Source of the DNA: Bacteroidia bacterium
Lineage (GTDB): Bacteria; Bacteroidota; Bacteroidia; Bacteroidales; Azobacteroidaceae
Assembly (NCBI GenBank): GCA_025996865.1
Contig: BNTV01000037.1
Coordinates: forward strand, 1-39,109
Length of the DNA: 39,109 nucleotides
Reading direction: 5' to 3'
Part shown: piece by piece, positions 6,849-15,378 of the stretch
Layout: each line of letters starts with the position of its first letter
Position numbering within the stretch: position 1 is the stretch's first letter
Translations under genes and position numbers: made by a program
Notes under the pieces: model-generated
The model's database searches: none
The model's input: only the letters and a program-made list of their open reading frames with translations
What the model was told of the DNA's origin: nothing

Positions 6849-9398
6849 ATGCACAAATTTATGGAAAGTAATTTTTATTCTTTTGATGAAGCCTACAAAG
6901 CTTCGCTTGATTATTTCTACGGAGACGAATTAGCAGCCAAAGTATTTGTAAATAAATATGCCTTGAAAGACGCTTTCGGGAATATTTATGAAAAAACACC
7001 TGAAGACATGCATCGCCGGTTGGCGGGAGAAGTCGCCCGTATCGAAAAAAACTATCCGAATCCACTCTCTGAAACAGAGTTGTTCAATCTTTTCGACCAT
7101 TTCAAATACATTGTTCCCCAAGGAAGTCCGATGACCGGAATCGGGAATAACTTTCAGATTGCGTCGCTATCCAACTGTTTTGTTATCGGGCTGGACGGTT
7201 CGGCCGATTCTTACGGAGCAATTATCCGGGTGGACGAAGAACAGGTGCAATTGATGAAACGCCGCGGCGGCGTCGGACACGACTTGTCGCACATTCGCCC
7301 CAAAGGTTCGCAGGTGAAAAACTCAGCGTTGACTTCTACCGGTTTGGTGCCTTTCATGGAACGGTATTCCAACTCAACGCGCGAAGTAGCACAGGATGGA
7401 CGCCGGGGCGCCCTGATGTTGAGCGTTTCCATTAAACATCCTGATGCAGAATCTTTTATCGATGCAAAAATGACGGAAGGAAAAGTTACCGGCGCCAATG
7501 TTTCCGTAAAGATTACCGACGATTTCATGGATGCCGTGATAAACAACAAGCCATTTGTGCAAAAATATCCTGTTGATTCCGACAATACCGATTATGAAAA
7601 GGAAATCAATGCCAAAGCGCTTTGGGAAAAGATTATCCACAATGCATGGAAATCTGCCGAACCGGGCGTTTTGTTCTGGGACACGATTTTGAAAGAATCT
7701 TTGCCGGATTGTTACGCCGATTTGGGATTCCGCACCGTTTCCACCAATCCTTGCGGGGAAATTCCCTTGTGTCCGTATGACAGTTGCCGGCTTTTGGCCA
7801 TTAACCTGTATTCATACGTGACGAATCCTTTCAAACCGGATGCAGCGTTCGATTTCGACTTATTCAAAAAGCATGTGATTTACGCACAACGAATTATGGA
7901 CGACATTATTGACCTGGAAGTCGAAAAAATCGATACGATTCTCAGCAAAATCAACAGCGATCCGGAAATAGAAGAAGTGAAACATGCCGAACGGTTGCTG
8001 TGGCAAAAGATTCGCCGCAAAACGCTTTTGGGACGGCGCACGGGCGTCGGCATCACAGCCGAAGGAGATATGCTGGCCGCTTTAGGTTTTCGTTACGGTA
8101 CGGAAAAAGCGACCGATTTCGCCGAAGAAATACAAAAAATGCTGGCTTTGGCAGCCTACCGTTCTTCGGTGATTATGGCCAAGGAACGCGGCGCTTTTGA
8201 AAACTTCGACGCCAAGCGGGAAGATCAAAATCCGTTCATGAAGCGCCTGCGGGAAGCTGATCCGCAGTTGGTTGAAGAAATGAGAAAATTCGGTCGCCGG
8301 AATATTGCCTGCCTGACCATTGCTCCTACGGGGACAACTTCCCTGATGACGCAAACGACTTCGGGCATCGAACCGGTTTTCCTTCCGGTTTACAAAAGAC
8401 GGAGGAAAGTAAATCCCAATGATTCGGCCGTCAAAGTGGATTTTGTGGATGAAATAGGAGATTCGTGGGAAGAATACATCGTTTTCCATCACAAATTCGT
8501 GAATTGGATGGAAGCGAACAAATATCCGACAGCCAAAAAATATACTTCGGAAGAAGTGGATGTCCTGATTGAAAAATCACCTTATTACAAAGCTACTTCC
8601 AACGATGTGGACTGGTTGCAGAAAGTCCGGATGCAGGGACGTGTCCAGAAATGGGTGGATCATTCCATCAGCGTAACCATTAATCTGCCGAATGAAGTGG
8701 ACGAAGAATTGGTCAATCAGTTATACATTGAAGCCTGGAAATCAGGCTGTAAAGGTTGCACGGTTTACCGCGACGGTTCGAGAAGCGGCGTATTGATAGC
8801 CGCTTCCAACGAAAAGAAAAAGGACAAAGATTGTTATGAACCGCCGGTTATTGTCGCGAAACGTCCCCGCGAATTGGAAGCGGAGATCGTTAAATTCCAG
8901 AATAACAAGGATAAATGGATTGCTTTTGTAGGCCTCTTAAATGGTCGTCCTTACGAAATCTTTACCGGTATCAACGATGAAGACGAGGGGATTTTCCTTC
9001 CGAAAAACATCACAAAGGGAACGATTATCAAAAATGTTGACGAACACAGCAATAAACGTTACGATTTTCAATATACGAACAAACGCGGCTACAAAACAAC
9101 CATCGAAGGCCTCTCCGACAAGTTTAATCCCGAATATTGGAATTACGCTAAATTGATTTCCGGCGTACTGCGTTATTCGATGCCGGTTGACCAGGTAATT
9201 AAACTGGTAGAAGGTCTGGAGTTGAACAACGAGTCCATCAACACCTGGAAAAACGGCGTGGAACGGGCTTTGAAGAAATACATACAGGATGGCGCACAAG
9301 TGAAAGGGCAAAAATGTCCGAATTGCAATCAGGAATCGCTGGTTTACCAGGAAGGTTGTTTGACTTGTACTTCCTGCGGAAATTCAAAATGCGGGTAA
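6849..9398 (+). CDS. nrdJ: Adenosylcobalamin-dependent (class II) ribonucleotide reductase
   Basis: Reduces ribonucleotides to deoxyribonucleotides using a coenzyme B12-derived thiyl radical, without oxygen or a second subunit. At 849 residues it is normal for the Bacteroidetes enzyme. Visible features: LSNCFVI with Cys110 (first redox cysteine), the active-site finger loop NPCGEIPL with Cys302 and Glu304, and APTGTTSLMTQTTSGIEP in the C-terminal barrel. The C-terminal 27 residues form a Cys-rich zinc-ribbon-like tail (CPNC, then CTSC, ending KCG), which probably carries the shuttle cysteines. The start could be 6849 or the in-frame ATG at 6861. The 3' end overlaps the convergent gene on the other strand by 15 bp. 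Confidence 0.95.
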   Translation: MHKFMESNFYSFDEAYKASLDYFYGDELAAKVFVNKYALKDAFGNIYEKTPEDMHRRLAGEVARIEKNYPNPLSETELFNLFDHFKYIVPQGSPMTGIGNNFQIASLSNCFVIGLDGSADSYGAIIRVDEEQVQLMKRRGGVGHDLSHIRPKGSQVKNSALTSTGLVPFMERYSNSTREVAQDGRRGALMLSVSIKHPDAESFIDAKMTEGKVTGANVSVKITDDFMDAVINNKPFVQKYPVDSDNTDYEKEINAKALWEKIIHNAWKSAEPGVLFWDTILKESLPDCYADLGFRTVSTNPCGEIPLCPYDSCRLLAINLYSYVTNPFKPDAAFDFDLFKKHVIYAQRIMDDIIDLEVEKIDTILSKINSDPEIEEVKHAERLLWQKIRRKTLLGRRTGVGITAEGDMLAALGFRYGTEKATDFAEEIQKMLALAAYRSSVIMAKERGAFENFDAKREDQNPFMKRLREADPQLVEEMRKFGRRNIACLTIAPTGTTSLMTQTTSGIEPVFLPVYKRRRKVNPNDSAVKVDFVDEIGDSWEEYIVFHHKFVNWMEANKYPTAKKYTSEEVDVLIEKSPYYKATSNDVDWLQKVRMQGRVQKWVDHSISVTINLPNEVDEELVNQLYIEAWKSGCKGCTVYRDGSRSGVLIAASNEKKKDKDCYEPPVIVAKRPRELEAEIVKFQNNKDKWIAFVGLLNGRPYEIFTGINDEDEGIFLPKNITKGTIIKNVDEHSNKRYDFQYTNKRGYKTTIEGLSDKFNPEYWNYAKLISGVLRYSMPVDQVIKLVEGLELNNESINTWKNGVERALKKYIQDGAQVKGQKCPNCNQESLVYQEGCLTCTSCGNSKCG

Positions 9399-10571
9399 CA
9401 GAATATACGCCAAATAATTAGTCGTTTCCATTACAGGACAAAGACTTAAATATCCGCTGCAAATCCGGTTGTTTTCGATTTGCAGTGGATATTGTTTTTG
9501 CAAAGAAAGATGTTTCTCGTTTAATGTTTGAGCGGATTTGTGATATTCCACAAAAAACTGTCCCTGCGAAGCCGGGCAAATATGATTTTCAAACAAACGA
9601 ATCGCCAGATAACCCATACTTTTCCGCATGTTGATTTCAACGCAAGGATGCAACCGGAAGCGGTTTTCGGAAAAATACGCCAACATATCGACGCCAAGGT
9701 TTCCTGTATAGTAAGGACTGTACATTTCCTGCAAGATTCCGATAAGATTTTCCTGCACTTTTTGCAATGAATCTTTATCTATCAAATCCGTGATTTGTTT
9801 TTCCAATATTTCTTGATTTGCCAGTAAACTACTTTCGTAAGCGCCTTTGGCATTGGTTTGAAAAACCGAATAACCGATAAAATGCGTTTCTTTGTCCTGT
9901 GTAATTTCAAAGTGCATGGAAAAATCCAAACGCTTGTCAAGCGCTTTTTCGAGTGAAACCCGGGATTGTTTTTTCAACATACCGCTGATAATCTGCCTTT
10001 CCGATTGCGCTAATTTTCCCGGAGGAAGCCAAAGGAGGCCGCGGCCGGAGGAGGAGTAAGGGGATTTTATGAGGTACGAGGCGAAAGGTGAAGGGCGAAA
10101 GGTGCACGGTGTACAGTGTATGGAGAGGACTTTTTCTATGTCTTCTATCGTAGAATAAAACTGTGGAAGAATGATTTTGTCAATTTCGGGAATCGCTTCT
10201 ATCAGAGATTCAAGCGCTTTTTGCGCTGCGAAACGGCTACCCAGAAAACGATATTCGTCTTTCCATTCGGGAATCTGCAACTGCCATCCATATTGCTCAT
10301 TAAGCGTTTCTAAATAATGAATGCTTTGGGGGGAAAGGCCCCAAGGCTCAACGGGTGCAGGGTACACGGTACACGGTACACGATGGAGAGCATCCGTTAA
10401 CCGTGCACCGTGTTCCGTGCACCCGGCTAAAACGGAATCTCCGGGCGAAGCGTACCACACCGGCAGCAAGGCCAAATCTTCCTGCATCTTGACGACCATT
10501 CGCGGCGGCCGGTAATACTTCGAAGCATTCAGCACAGCCGTTTCATGTCCCGGATTAAAATAATGAATCAT
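9384..10571 (-). CDS. ATP-grasp-like protein of a Bacteroidetes family (NPGHE N-terminus), carrying two repeat insertions
   Basis: 395 residues when started at the ATG at 10571, which overlaps the TGA of the upstream ABC ATPase gene as ATGA. An upstream in-frame extension to 10637 lies inside that gene and is unlikely. The N-terminus is MIHYFNPGHETAV. YLIKSPYSSSGRGLLWL (166-182) looks like an ATP-grasp lysine/glycine-loop segment, and CVEINMR (310-316) like the Mg-binding E-x-N-x-R motif, so an ATP-dependent ligase fold is likely. The substrate is unknown. Residues ~50-73 and ~151-163 are encoded by dispersed repeats (10353-10424 and 10082-10121) and probably form surface loops. Coupling to the ABC ATPase suggests the two are expressed together. 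Confidence 0.75.
   Translation of the reverse strand: MIHYFNPGHETAVLNASKYYRPPRMVVKMQEDLALLPVWYASPGDSVLAGCTEHGARLTDALHRVPCTVYPAPVEPWGLSPQSIHYLETLNEQYGWQLQIPEWKDEYRFLGSRFAAQKALESLIEAIPEIDKIILPQFYSTIEDIEKVLSIHCTPCTFRPSPFASYLIKSPYSSSGRGLLWLPPGKLAQSERQIISGMLKKQSRVSLEKALDKRLDFSMHFEITQDKETHFIGYSVFQTNAKGAYESSLLANQEILEKQITDLIDKDSLQKVQENLIGILQEMYSPYYTGNLGVDMLAYFSENRFRLHPCVEINMRKSMGYLAIRLFENHICPASQGQFFVEYHKSAQTLNEKHLSLQKQYPLQIENNRICSGYLSLCPVMETTNYLAYILLPAF
10082..10121. repeat. GGTGCACGGT-type dispersed repeat, partial copy in coding sequence
   Basis: On the + strand the run is ggtgaagggcgaaaggtg followed by cacggtgtacagtg. It shares the ggtgaa/gggcgaaagg/gcacgg modules with 37751-37875 and 10353-10424. 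On the coding strand it encodes about IHCTPCTFRPSPFA, in frame. Confidence 0.7.
10353..10424. repeat. GGTGCACGGT-type palindromic repeat in coding sequence
   Basis: The arms at 10353-10376 and 10401-10424 are inverted copies, matching at 21 of 24 positions (gggtgca, then acacggt, then cacgg modules), with a 24-nt loop. The 72-bp element is a multiple of three. It reads in frame on the - strand as about GCTEHGARLTDALHRVPC followed by TVYPAP. Confidence 0.8.
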
Positions 10572-11368
10572 ACCGTTTCTATTTCCCGCAAAATCCGGAA
10601 AAGTCCAACTTCCCGGTCGAAATACGCTCCCTCGCACCGGAAAAAATTCTCCAAAGTTCCATTTTGCCTCAATTCATCGGGAGTTCCCACCGTAAGACCT
10701 TTTCGTTTGTCCATCAACCACAGTTTGTCGGCAATCTGTAAAGCCAATTCCAAGTCGTGAGTTGAAAGGAAAATCGTTTTCCTTGAATGAATGGCCAAAA
10801 AATGCAGGAAACGCATGATTTCCACTTTACTCGGAAAGTCTAAGAAAGCTGTCGGTTCATCCAGATAAATGACAGGCGTTTCCTGAGCCAGCGTCTTGGC
10901 AATCATCATTTTTTGCCGTTCCCCGTCGCTCAAAGTATGAACGGAACGGCCGGACAATTCTTCAATTTTCAGACAGGCAACGGATTCACTGATAATGGTT
11001 TCATCCTCATCACTCAGTTTACCCCAAAAACCGGTATAGGGATTCCGTCCCAAGCTAATCAAATCGCGGACGGTCATATCGCGGACATCCACCTTTTCGG
11101 TCAGGACGATGCCGATGGTTTGCGACAATTCTTTTCCGGAATAAGATTCGAGCGGTTTTCCGAAAATAGAAATTTCGCCGGACAATTTCGGTTGGAAGCC
11201 GGAGAGTGTTCGCAGCAGAGTCGATTTACCTACGCCGTTTGCGCCGAGCAAGCAAGTCAGTTCGCCGCTGTGAATGGCGGCATTGAGACCGGCGGCTATG
11301 CACTTTGCTCCCTGTTTATCGCGATAACCTATCGACAGATTTTTGATTTGGATGGCTGTATTTTCCAT
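10568..11368 (-). CDS. ABC transporter ATP-binding protein (FecE/BtuD-like)
   Basis: The ATPase subunit of an importer of the iron-siderophore/cobalamin class, 266 residues, acting on the cytoplasmic face. Walker A GANGVGKST at 42-50, signature LSDGERQ at 146-152, Walker B VIYLDEPT at 166-173, and switch His in LSTHDLE near 205. The Q-loop position reads IGIVLTEK, with no obvious Gln; I believe that is usual in FecE-like Bacteroidetes proteins but cannot verify it. No permease or substrate-binding gene lies next to it, so it is an orphan ATPase here. It follows the M16 peptidase by 49 bp and overlaps the ATP-grasp-like gene by 4 bp. Confidence 0.9.
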   Translation of the reverse strand: MENTAIQIKNLSIGYRDKQGAKCIAAGLNAAIHSGELTCLLGANGVGKSTLLRTLSGFQPKLSGEISIFGKPLESYSGKELSQTIGIVLTEKVDVRDMTVRDLISLGRNPYTGFWGKLSDEDETIISESVACLKIEELSGRSVHTLSDGERQKMMIAKTLAQETPVIYLDEPTAFLDFPSKVEIMRFLHFLAIHSRKTIFLSTHDLELALQIADKLWLMDKRKGLTVGTPDELRQNGTLENFFRCEGAYFDREVGLFRILREIETV

Positions 11369-11417
11369 TCGGAAAAAATAAAACAGGGAACAAAGTTACA
11401 ATATTATTTCGGAAAAA

Positions 11418-14306
11418 TTACTTTTCGTTGAAAACTTTGGATGTGGACAATTTAATCACTTTGCCGTATTTTTCCAATACTTTCTCGTCGATCATTTTCG
11501 GATTTCCGACAATACCGATGGTAATCGGGCGACCTTTGATGTTTTCGTTATAAAATTTAACGATATCATCGAACGTCAAGTTGTCCAGCGCCGGCATATT
11601 GGTTTCGGCAGGCGATTTGGAATAGCCCCTCCGTTTCCAGTTTTGATAAGTCTGACTGGCGTTGCGGAAATGCGGTTTTTCAACCGTTGCCGTTTCTTTC
11701 AGGAAGTTTTTGATATTGGACATCCGGTCGGCGTACTGCGGCATATTCGTTAATAAATCCATGTAAACGGCGATGGCGTCCAGTGTTTTGTCGGCTTGGG
11801 TTCCCAAAGAACCGAGGAAACAGGCTTTTTTATTTTCCACGACAGGAGTTGAAACATATCCCCCCGAAGTGTAAGCCATCGAACGATATTCGCGGATTTC
11901 CTGCAAGACCAAACCACTGAAACCACCGTTGAAATATTCGTTGAAAGCATCTGTGTATGGATCTTTTTCCTTTTTGTATTCATCCCCTTCGATATAAAAA
12001 AAGATGGAGCTTTGCTTTGCCTCGCTGTTAGGCAGGAAAAAGACGGTATTTTCCGTATAAGATACCCGGTCTTTGATTTCCGGAGAGGTCGAAGCTTTTT
12101 CTCCTTGTTTAAGCGGCAGGTTTTTGCTCAGGATATCGTACACTTGTTCCAAAGGCAAAGAACCTACATAATGAATTTCCGCTTCGTAATCGGTTGCCCG
12201 TTGAAATTCACCGGTAAGATTGCTTATGGTGAGGTCATTGATTTCCGTCAATGACAAACGGTCGATATAAGAAGATTTATCTTTGTACAGCATGTATTCG
12301 CTAATAGCATTGCTTAAATATTCGTTAGCCGTTTTTTCAATTTTCCGCTGCTGAAAATAAGCGCCTTTCATGCTGTTCATTTGTTTTTCATCTAATTGCG
12401 GCAATAAGATCTGGCGGGTTAATAAGTTACAGGAAGCCTCCAGATTGGATTCAAAGCCATGCAAGGTGACTAAAAGATAGCTTTTGTTGACAGAATAATC
12501 GCAGGATGCACCCAAATTGCTAAATTCCTGTTTTACTTCCTGCGCTTTCAGCTGTCCCATGATGCCTGCATTATTCATTAAATCGGTCGCCAATGCTAAT
12601 TTCGGCATTTTTTCCGTTCCGATACCGAATTTCAATGTCAGCGTAAAAATTTCATTTTCAGTATTTGGGGTGTAGAATAATTTGGAACGGTCGTTGATGG
12701 GCCGGACGGCCACTTCATCCATTTTGGCAAATGCATCGGTAGCGTATTTGAACGGCAGATTACGGAATATTTTCGTATATTCCGTCTCTGTGCCGCGAAC
12801 CGGTAGTATGGGGTCATACTTGGGTTTTTCCAATTCGACGCCTTTAGCCGGTTTTCCTTCTTCAATATGAAGTGCATAATAATCGGATCCAAAATATTTT
12901 TTTGCGATTTTCTTGATTTGATCGGTGGTAACCGAAGCGACTATTTCTTTGTAATTCAACAGTTCTTCCATACTCTTTCCGGCAAGGAAAAAATTGGCTA
13001 TCCGATCGGCTACATTTGCGGGCGATTCCATTTGAAGGTCGTAGCTGCGGATCATATCGCTTTTGATGGCTTGAACCAACCAATCTTCAAACTTGCCTTC
13101 CTGCAATTTTTTTATTTCATTGAAAAGTGCTTTTTCCGTTGATTTCAACGATTCGAAACGCCTCTGATTGACGTCGTAATACGGTATGGCGGAAACAAAG
13201 ATGCGTCCACTTTCATGCAATGTCTGTGAATTGGCGCTACCGCCCAGCAAATCGCCGTCGAGGACTAATTTGTCAATTAATCCGGTTTGACTGGAGTTGG
13301 AGAGGATGGAGGTGCAGATATCCAATGCGATGTCATCGTCACTGGCAGCGGTGATTCCCGGAAAAGCCAACAGAACTTGCGGGTAACGCGCCACTTTGGC
13401 ACTGACTTCTTTCCGGCCTTTAAGTGGAATTTCGGGATATTGTTTTCGTTCCGGGGTAGAACGGTTTTCGATTCGTCCGAATTTTTCCCGGATGATGGGT
13501 ATAATTTGGTTCGTATTCACATTTCCGGTTAAAATCAAAGCCATATTTCCGGCTACATACCAATCGTGATAAAATTTAATCAGTTGGCTCAGTTGCGGAT
13601 TTTTCAGGTGTTCGGGTAAACCGATAACCGGACGGGCATACGGATGTCCGGAAAAGACAGCGCTCATGATAAATTCGTACTCCCTCCGGCCTTGTTGGTC
13701 TTGTCCCCGGTTATACTCTTCATACACCGTTTCCAATTCGGGCTGAAAACTGCGGAATACCGGGTTCAGCAATCGTTCCGAATTTAATTCCAGCCATTTA
13801 TAAATTTCTCCCGGAGGAAACGAATTGTAATAAATCGTATAATCAAGATTTGTACCGGCATTGAGATTTTCTCCTCCCATGCCTTGCGACAGGTTGGAAA
13901 AATCATTTGGCAAGTTGTATTTTGCCGATTCGATTGTCAATTGGTTGATTTCTTTGGAAATCGCTTTCCGTTTTTCCGGATCGGCTGTCGCAGCATATTC
14001 ATCGTATTTGGCGACAATTTTGTCATACGAAATTTTTTCTTTCTCCCAGTCCAAAGCGCCGATTTTGTCGGTGCCTTTGAACATCATGTGCTCCAGATAA
14101 TGCGCCAGACCGGTGTATTGTTCGGGATCTTCCTTGGAACCGACATTCACGGCTACTATTCCATAAACTTCCGGAGCGGTAGGATCTTCCCAGATGAAAA
14201 CACTCAAGCCGTTGGGTAATTTGAATGCTTTCAGGCCTTGAGCGTTGCTGCTTATGCTTGCCAGCAAGCATCCTAAAACGAGTAAAACAAGACGAAGAGA
14301 TTTCAT
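11418..14306 (-). CDS. M16 family zinc metallopeptidase (insulinase/pitrilysin-like), secreted
   Basis: 962 residues with a signal peptide (hydrophobic 5-20, likely cut after Ala22, SNA-Q), so periplasmic or envelope-located. The inverted zinc motif HYLEH is at 69-73, with zinc-binding His69 and His73 and catalytic Glu72. The Glu-rich segment ELETVYEE at 190-197 should supply the third ligand. The second half repeats the M16 fold without the motif, as expected of the two-domain form. A peptide-degrading role is likely. It lies 126 bp downstream of the SusCD-associated lipoprotein, with an intercistronic stem-loop between, and 49 bp ahead of the ABC ATPase. This suggests, but does not prove, a link to the SusCD locus. 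Confidence 0.93.
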   Translation of the reverse strand: MKSLRLVLLVLGCLLASISSNAQGLKAFKLPNGLSVFIWEDPTAPEVYGIVAVNVGSKEDPEQYTGLAHYLEHMMFKGTDKIGALDWEKEKISYDKIVAKYDEYAATADPEKRKAISKEINQLTIESAKYNLPNDFSNLSQGMGGENLNAGTNLDYTIYYNSFPPGEIYKWLELNSERLLNPVFRSFQPELETVYEEYNRGQDQQGRREYEFIMSAVFSGHPYARPVIGLPEHLKNPQLSQLIKFYHDWYVAGNMALILTGNVNTNQIIPIIREKFGRIENRSTPERKQYPEIPLKGRKEVSAKVARYPQVLLAFPGITAASDDDIALDICTSILSNSSQTGLIDKLVLDGDLLGGSANSQTLHESGRIFVSAIPYYDVNQRRFESLKSTEKALFNEIKKLQEGKFEDWLVQAIKSDMIRSYDLQMESPANVADRIANFFLAGKSMEELLNYKEIVASVTTDQIKKIAKKYFGSDYYALHIEEGKPAKGVELEKPKYDPILPVRGTETEYTKIFRNLPFKYATDAFAKMDEVAVRPINDRSKLFYTPNTENEIFTLTLKFGIGTEKMPKLALATDLMNNAGIMGQLKAQEVKQEFSNLGASCDYSVNKSYLLVTLHGFESNLEASCNLLTRQILLPQLDEKQMNSMKGAYFQQRKIEKTANEYLSNAISEYMLYKDKSSYIDRLSLTEINDLTISNLTGEFQRATDYEAEIHYVGSLPLEQVYDILSKNLPLKQGEKASTSPEIKDRVSYTENTVFFLPNSEAKQSSIFFYIEGDEYKKEKDPYTDAFNEYFNGGFSGLVLQEIREYRSMAYTSGGYVSTPVVENKKACFLGSLGTQADKTLDAIAVYMDLLTNMPQYADRMSNIKNFLKETATVEKPHFRNASQTYQNWKRRGYSKSPAETNMPALDNLTFDDIVKFYNENIKGRPITIGIVGNPKMIDEKVLEKYGKVIKLSTSKVFNEK

Positions 14307-14334
14307 GTGATTAATTTGTTTTTTTTATGGAACC

Positions 14335-14409
14335 ATGGAACCCGCATCTATTGGTTCCGCCGAACGTTGTTTCATGCGCTTTGGCGCAACTTTTACATGC
14401 GGGTTTCAT
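14335..14409 (-). repeat. Intercistronic stem-loop, copy 1 (before M16 gene)
   Basis: ATGGAACCCGCAT at 14335-14347 pairs with ATGCGGGTTTCAT at 14397-14409 (12 of 13 positions). The loop is about 49 nt and contains a small inner hairpin (atgcgc/gcgcaa region). A related stem-loop lies at 15302-15358. It could be a processing, stability or attenuating element in the - strand transcript. Confidence 0.6.
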
Positions 14410-14432
14410 TTTAATAAAGATTGTACGTTGTA

Positions 14433-15275
14433 TTACGGTACTATCAAAACACATTCTTCGGCATAGAATACTGCACCGTCTTGATAGTCCCGCATTCCAA
14501 CAGCAAGCGATCTGGCAGGGAATGTAATGGTTTTCCCGGTACGAGTACCATAAGTTAAAGTTCTCACGAAAATTTCGCCATATCCCCAGTCAATCCCCAA
14601 ACCGGCTTCCGGAATGGTTACTTTATCCGGATCAGCTGCGTTGACCAACACATAGCACGGATCTCTTAACACTTCATCGGCTCCGGTGTAGGGATATACT
14701 TCGTATTTGTAAGGATTAACCATGCGATATACCCCTTCTGCTTCCTCTGCCCTTTGAACGGCAACATCGTAAGTTATTGCGGGGGCGCCAAAAAGAGGCA
14801 CAATAAGACCTTCTTTCCATTGCCCTATTCCGACATCCACCCATGTTAAACGACGGTTAAGCGTCAAGGTTTGTGTCGAAACACCTCCGGGGGAAAGCAA
14901 ATCTGCTTTAGCAGAAACTGTTAACGTATAAGTGGTTCCGATACCCATTTGTGCTGATCCGGGATAAGAAATAACAAGATGCGTAATCGATTCGCCATCG
15001 GCAAAGTGAGCAACTGTATCAGACATGGTGAACAGTGTGGAACTGCTCTTGAAGCTAAACGGTGCATCAAATGCGCCTTTTGTACTGTTACGGTTAATCT
15101 GAACAGTGATTTGAGTTCCATCATTGGGGATTAATTCGGCGATATACCTACCGGAAGCAAGGCTTACCATTACCTTGCCATCCGGGTTTTCATACAATGC
15201 CCCATCTTCCTGTTCGCAAGATGCCGCAAAAAGCGCCATCACCAAAAGCCATAAACTTATTTTTATATTTTTCAT
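14433..15275 (-). CDS. Surface lipoprotein of a SusCD locus, unknown family
   Basis: 280 residues. A lipoprotein signal ends in LFAASC (Cys20) followed by EQEDG, an acidic start compatible with outer-membrane surface export. The rest is beta-rich and aromatic, with no catalytic motif I recognise. Position directly after susD is the usual place for a SusE/F-like glycan- or peptide-binding lipoprotein, and that is the best guess. It follows susD by 103 bp, with a stem-loop between. Confidence 0.7.
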   Translation of the reverse strand: MKNIKISLWLLVMALFAASCEQEDGALYENPDGKVMVSLASGRYIAELIPNDGTQITVQINRNSTKGAFDAPFSFKSSSTLFTMSDTVAHFADGESITHLVISYPGSAQMGIGTTYTLTVSAKADLLSPGGVSTQTLTLNRRLTWVDVGIGQWKEGLIVPLFGAPAITYDVAVQRAEEAEGVYRMVNPYKYEVYPYTGADEVLRDPCYVLVNAADPDKVTIPEAGLGIDWGYGEIFVRTLTYGTRTGKTITFPARSLAVGMRDYQDGAVFYAEECVLIVP

Positions 15276-15301
15276 ACGTACATAATTTGTTTTTAATGGT
15301 C

Positions 15302-15358
15302 GTATGGAACCGGTGCATGTTCATCTGCTTGGATGACTTTATCATACCGGTTTCATAC
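15302..15358 (-). repeat. Intercistronic stem-loop, copy 2 (before surface lipoprotein)
   Basis: GTATGGAACCGGT at 15302-15314 pairs with ACCGGTTTCATAC at 15346-15358 (12 of 13), loop of 31 nt. The layout repeats that of 14335-14409: a taatttgttttt block next to the following start codon, a gga-acc arm, and a tttaata tract on the far side. Confidence 0.6.
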
Positions 15359-15378
15359 AAGCCTTATTTTAATAGTTA

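Noticed and set aside
10572..10637. Longer start for the ATP-grasp-like protein
   Set aside because: The extra 22 codons overlap the ABC ATPase gene and precede the natural MIHYFNPGHE start, which has an ATGA overlap typical of coupled genes.
10568..11368. Complete siderophore or B12 importer operon
   Set aside because: Only the ATPase is present; neighbours are a peptidase and an ATP-grasp-like protein, with no permease or binding protein in the window.
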